A stretch of DNA of 7,229 bases from Gemmataceae bacterium (GTDB lineage: Bacteria > Planctomycetota > Planctomycetia > Gemmatales > Gemmataceae). A model generated the notes under the pieces. It made no database searches. It had not been told where the DNA came from and was given only the letters and a program-made list of their open reading frames with translations. A program made the position numbers and the translations under genes. The stretch spans positions 1-7,229 of the forward strand of contig CANLGS010000196.1 of the NCBI GenBank assembly GCA_947490035.1, read 5' to 3'. Below are positions 5,227 to 7,229 of this stretch, piece after piece (the stretch's first letter is position 1; each line of letters starts with the position of its first letter).

Positions 5227-6593
5227 AATGGTTCGTCGCCATTGCCCTACTCATCGGGGCCGCGCTCGCGCTCCAGGCGGGGCTGGTCGCGTTCGCTGGG
5301 TACGTGCTGCTCGGCGTGTACCTGCTGTCCCGCTTCCTCGCGCGCCGCTGGGTTCGCGACCTCGCCGCCACGCGCGCGTGCGACTCGGCGCCGCGCGAAG
5401 TCGGGGAGACCACCGAAGTCACGGTCACACTCACGAACACCGGGTCACTACCGATTGCCTGGGTGCTAGTCGAAGACTTGCTGCCGGACTTCGCGGTGAA
5501 GGCGCGCACGCCGCGGATCACCGTGAAGGGCAAACGCGTTCACGTCGCGACGCTTCGCGGGAAGCAGACGAAGGCCATCAAGTACAAGGTCACGTTTTTG
5601 ATGCGGGGCTACTACCCGCTCGGGCCGACGCTGCTCGAAACCGGCGACGTGTTCGGCTTGCACCGGCGGCACCGCGTCGTCGGCAAGCCGGTGTACGTGA
5701 TGGTCTATCCCAAAGTCGTTGCCTTGCCGAAGTACAACTTCGCATCGGAACGGCCTATCGGCGAAGTGCGCCTCCAGAACCGCCTCTTTGAAGACCCGAC
5801 GCGCACCGCCGGCGTGCGGCAGTACGTCATGGGCGACCCGCTCCAGCGCGTCCACTGGAAGGTCACGGCGCGCACCGGAGTGCTGCACTGCCGCATCTAC
5901 GAGCCGACGACGCTCGCGGGCGCGACGATCCTCGTGGACTTCCACCAGGACGGCTACCACAAGCGCGGCGAACCCGTCCGGTCGGAACTCGCGGTCACCG
6001 CGGCCGCCAGCATCGCCTACGCGATCTCGGTGCTGAACGTGCAGGTCGGGTTCGCGAGCAACGGGCGCGACGCCGCCGACCGCATCCGCGAAGAGTCGCT
6101 CGCTGCCGAATCCGCCGAAGAGCAGGCGACCGGCCACGCGACACGCGACGAGGCCCGCGACCGCTTCGGACTGAACGACGACAGCGACCGCATGCGCCCG
6201 GTCGTGGTCGGCACGCGCCGCGGGTTCGACCAGTTCCAGCAGATTCGCGAAGCGCTCGCGCGGCTCGAATTCACCGACGCTTTTACGTTCGCGCAACTCG
6301 CCCTGGAGATGGCGGCACGAATGCCGCGCGACGCGACCGTCATCGCCGTGCTGCCGCACGTGTCCACGGAAACGGCAATCGCGCTGGGCACGCTCCGCCG
6401 GCAGGGGTTCGCGGTCAGCGCGATCCTCATCGGCCTCGACGAGAACCACAAACTCGAAGCGCACGGCCGACTGCTCGCGGAGACGATTCGCGACGTGCGG
6501 TACGTGAACACCGTTGAGGAACTCGCGAACCTCGGCGCGAACAACGCGGCGAACGGTCCGGCGGCCTTCGCGGTCGATATACCACTCGCATGA
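5223..6593 (+). CDS. DUF58 domain protein, membrane-anchored
   Basis: 456 residues. Two hydrophobic N-terminal segments (about 2-18 and 19-38) anchor it in the inner membrane. Residues about 58-145 form a beta-rich domain (VTVTLTNTGSLPIAWVLVED; RGYYPLGPTLLETGDVFGLH) typical of DUF58 proteins, where it precedes the signature. The DUF58 signature is clear: VRQYVMGDPLQRVHWKVTAR (198-217), then CRIYE (223-227). The following part, up to about 430, has the VWA-like alternation (ATILVDF, 234-240; ATVIAVLPHVSTETAIALGT, 371-390). A charged insert (about 285-325, Glu/Asp/Arg-rich) separates the strands. The family pairs with MoxR ATPases; its molecular role is not settled. The start ATG overlaps the small gene's stop by 4 nt, and its own stop overlaps the next ATG by 4 nt, so it is tightly coupled on both sides. 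Confidence 0.93.
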   Translation: MKWFVAIALLIGAALALQAGLVAFAGYVLLGVYLLSRFLARRWVRDLAATRACDSAPREVGETTEVTVTLTNTGSLPIAWVLVEDLLPDFAVKARTPRITVKGKRVHVATLRGKQTKAIKYKVTFLMRGYYPLGPTLLETGDVFGLHRRHRVVGKPVYVMVYPKVVALPKYNFASERPIGEVRLQNRLFEDPTRTAGVRQYVMGDPLQRVHWKVTARTGVLHCRIYEPTTLAGATILVDFHQDGYHKRGEPVRSELAVTAAASIAYAISVLNVQVGFASNGRDAADRIREESLAAESAEEQATGHATRDEARDRFGLNDDSDRMRPVVVGTRRGFDQFQQIREALARLEFTDAFTFAQLALEMAARMPRDATVIAVLPHVSTETAIALGTLRRQGFAVSAILIGLDENHKLEAHGRLLAETIRDVRYVNTVEELANLGANNAANGPAAFAVDIPLA

Positions 6594-7229
6594 GCCGTGA
6601 CCGCCTCCTCGCGTTCGCCCAACTGTTGCGCATCCCGAACGTGTTCACCGCGTTCGCGGACATCGCGCTCGGCGCTTGCGTCGGGGCCGCCATTCTCCCT
6701 TCCACGCCGATTGAGTTCTGCGCCGCGTACCTCGTGCTTGCGCTCGCGTCCGGTTGCCTGTACCTCGCCGGCATGGTGTGGAACGACTTCTTCGACCTCG
6801 CGGAAGACAAGAAGGCGCGCGCGTTCCGCCCGCTGCCGTCCGGGCGCGTGCGCGTCGGAACGGCGCTCGTCTTAGGCACGCTGCTGTTCGCCGCCGGGAT
6901 CGCGCTCGCGGGCGCCGCGGGCCTCGTCGCGCGGTCGCAATGGAACCACGAACCGCTGGTGTTCGCATTGGGCATCACGGCGGGCGTACTCATCTACGAC
7001 GGCGGGGCGAAACGCACGCCCGCGGGGCCTGTCGCGATGGCCGCGTGCCGCTTCCTGAACGTGCTGTTCGCGCTGTCGCTCATCCCTGAAGCGGCGATGG
7101 AGATCGAGAAGCGGGTTCACCTCGCGGCGGTCGTCGGCGTGTACATCGTCGGCGTGACGTGGTTCGCGCGCACCGAGGAGGGCAAGAGTAACAAACGCCA
7201 CCTCGCGCTCGCGGCGAGTGTCATCGCGC
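6590..7229 (+). CDS. UbiA-family prenyltransferase, EboC-like, 3' end missing
   Basis: 213 codons are present and the gene runs off the right edge; UbiA enzymes are usually about 280-300 residues. It is an integral membrane protein with several hydrophobic segments (about 20-40, 43-64, 91-114, 122-136, 148-164, 178-192). The first Asp-rich prenyl-diphosphate/Mg2+ site is intact, NDFFDLAEDKKARAFRPLPS (65-84). The segment LRIPNVFTAFADIALGA (13-29) and the later YDGGAKRTPAGPVAMAACRF (136-155, LNV follows) resemble EboC, a UbiA-like protein from the ebo cluster linked to movement of metabolites to the periplasm, more than UbiA or MenA themselves. The second Asp motif of classical UbiA enzymes is not yet reached or is altered. 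The ATGA overlap with the DUF58 stop indicates co-translation. Family sure; EboC affinity is from memory of motifs. Confidence 0.85.
   Translation, partial: MSRDRLLAFAQLLRIPNVFTAFADIALGACVGAAILPSTPIEFCAAYLVLALASGCLYLAGMVWNDFFDLAEDKKARAFRPLPSGRVRVGTALVLGTLLFAAGIALAGAAGLVARSQWNHEPLVFALGITAGVLIYDGGAKRTPAGPVAMAACRFLNVLFALSLIPEAAMEIEKRVHLAAVVGVYIVGVTWFARTEEGKSNKRHLALAASVIA

Noticed and set aside
5466..6464. 332-codon minus-strand open frame opposite the DUF58 gene
   Set aside because: Shadow of the DUF58 reading frame; no domain, and Arg/Val/Glu/Ala composition typical of antisense frames in GC-rich DNA.

Overview
The window looks like a chromosomal piece of a Gemmataceae-type planctomycete. The evidence is high GC with strong third-position G/C bias, a short-form MgtE, a planctomycete-style polysaccharide-export lipoprotein, a MoxR/DUF58/UbiA cluster, and nested palindromic intergenic repeats of a kind I associate with Gemmata genomes. 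The organism is inferred, since no rRNA or other marker gene is present.

Layout. The left half is on the minus strand, read right to left: an RND/HlyD-type periplasmic adaptor lipoprotein (3220-1835), a CBS-containing MgtE-family magnesium transporter without the usual N domain (1651-632), and the first 130 codons of a Wza/Poly_export-type lipoprotein (390 to beyond the left edge). The gaps are wide (183 and 241 nt), and mgtE has a nested inverted repeat on each side. The right half is on the plus strand and tightly packed: a MoxR AAA+ ATPase (3381-4361), a DUF4365-like protein (4418-4921), a 91-residue HicA-like small protein (4951-5226), a DUF58 protein (5223-6593), and a UbiA-family prenyltransferase resembling EboC (6590 to beyond the right edge). 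The last two junctions are 4-nt ATGA overlaps, so these genes are probably one operon. The two halves diverge from a 160-bp region (3221-3380) that holds a third strong hairpin.

How the genes relate. MoxR ATPases and DUF58 proteins are usually neighbours and are thought to act together in envelope or protein-complex maturation. Here the pair is split by two small genes of visibly lower GC, a nuclease-fold-like protein and a HicA-like protein lacking the usual catalytic histidine. That inserted pair, the shared architecture of the two repeats around mgtE, and the altered pore motif of the transporter are the main points for follow-up. I do not see a clearly new multi-gene system; the inserted pair is the best candidate for something undescribed. 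No tRNA, rRNA, CRISPR array, transposase or phage gene was found.
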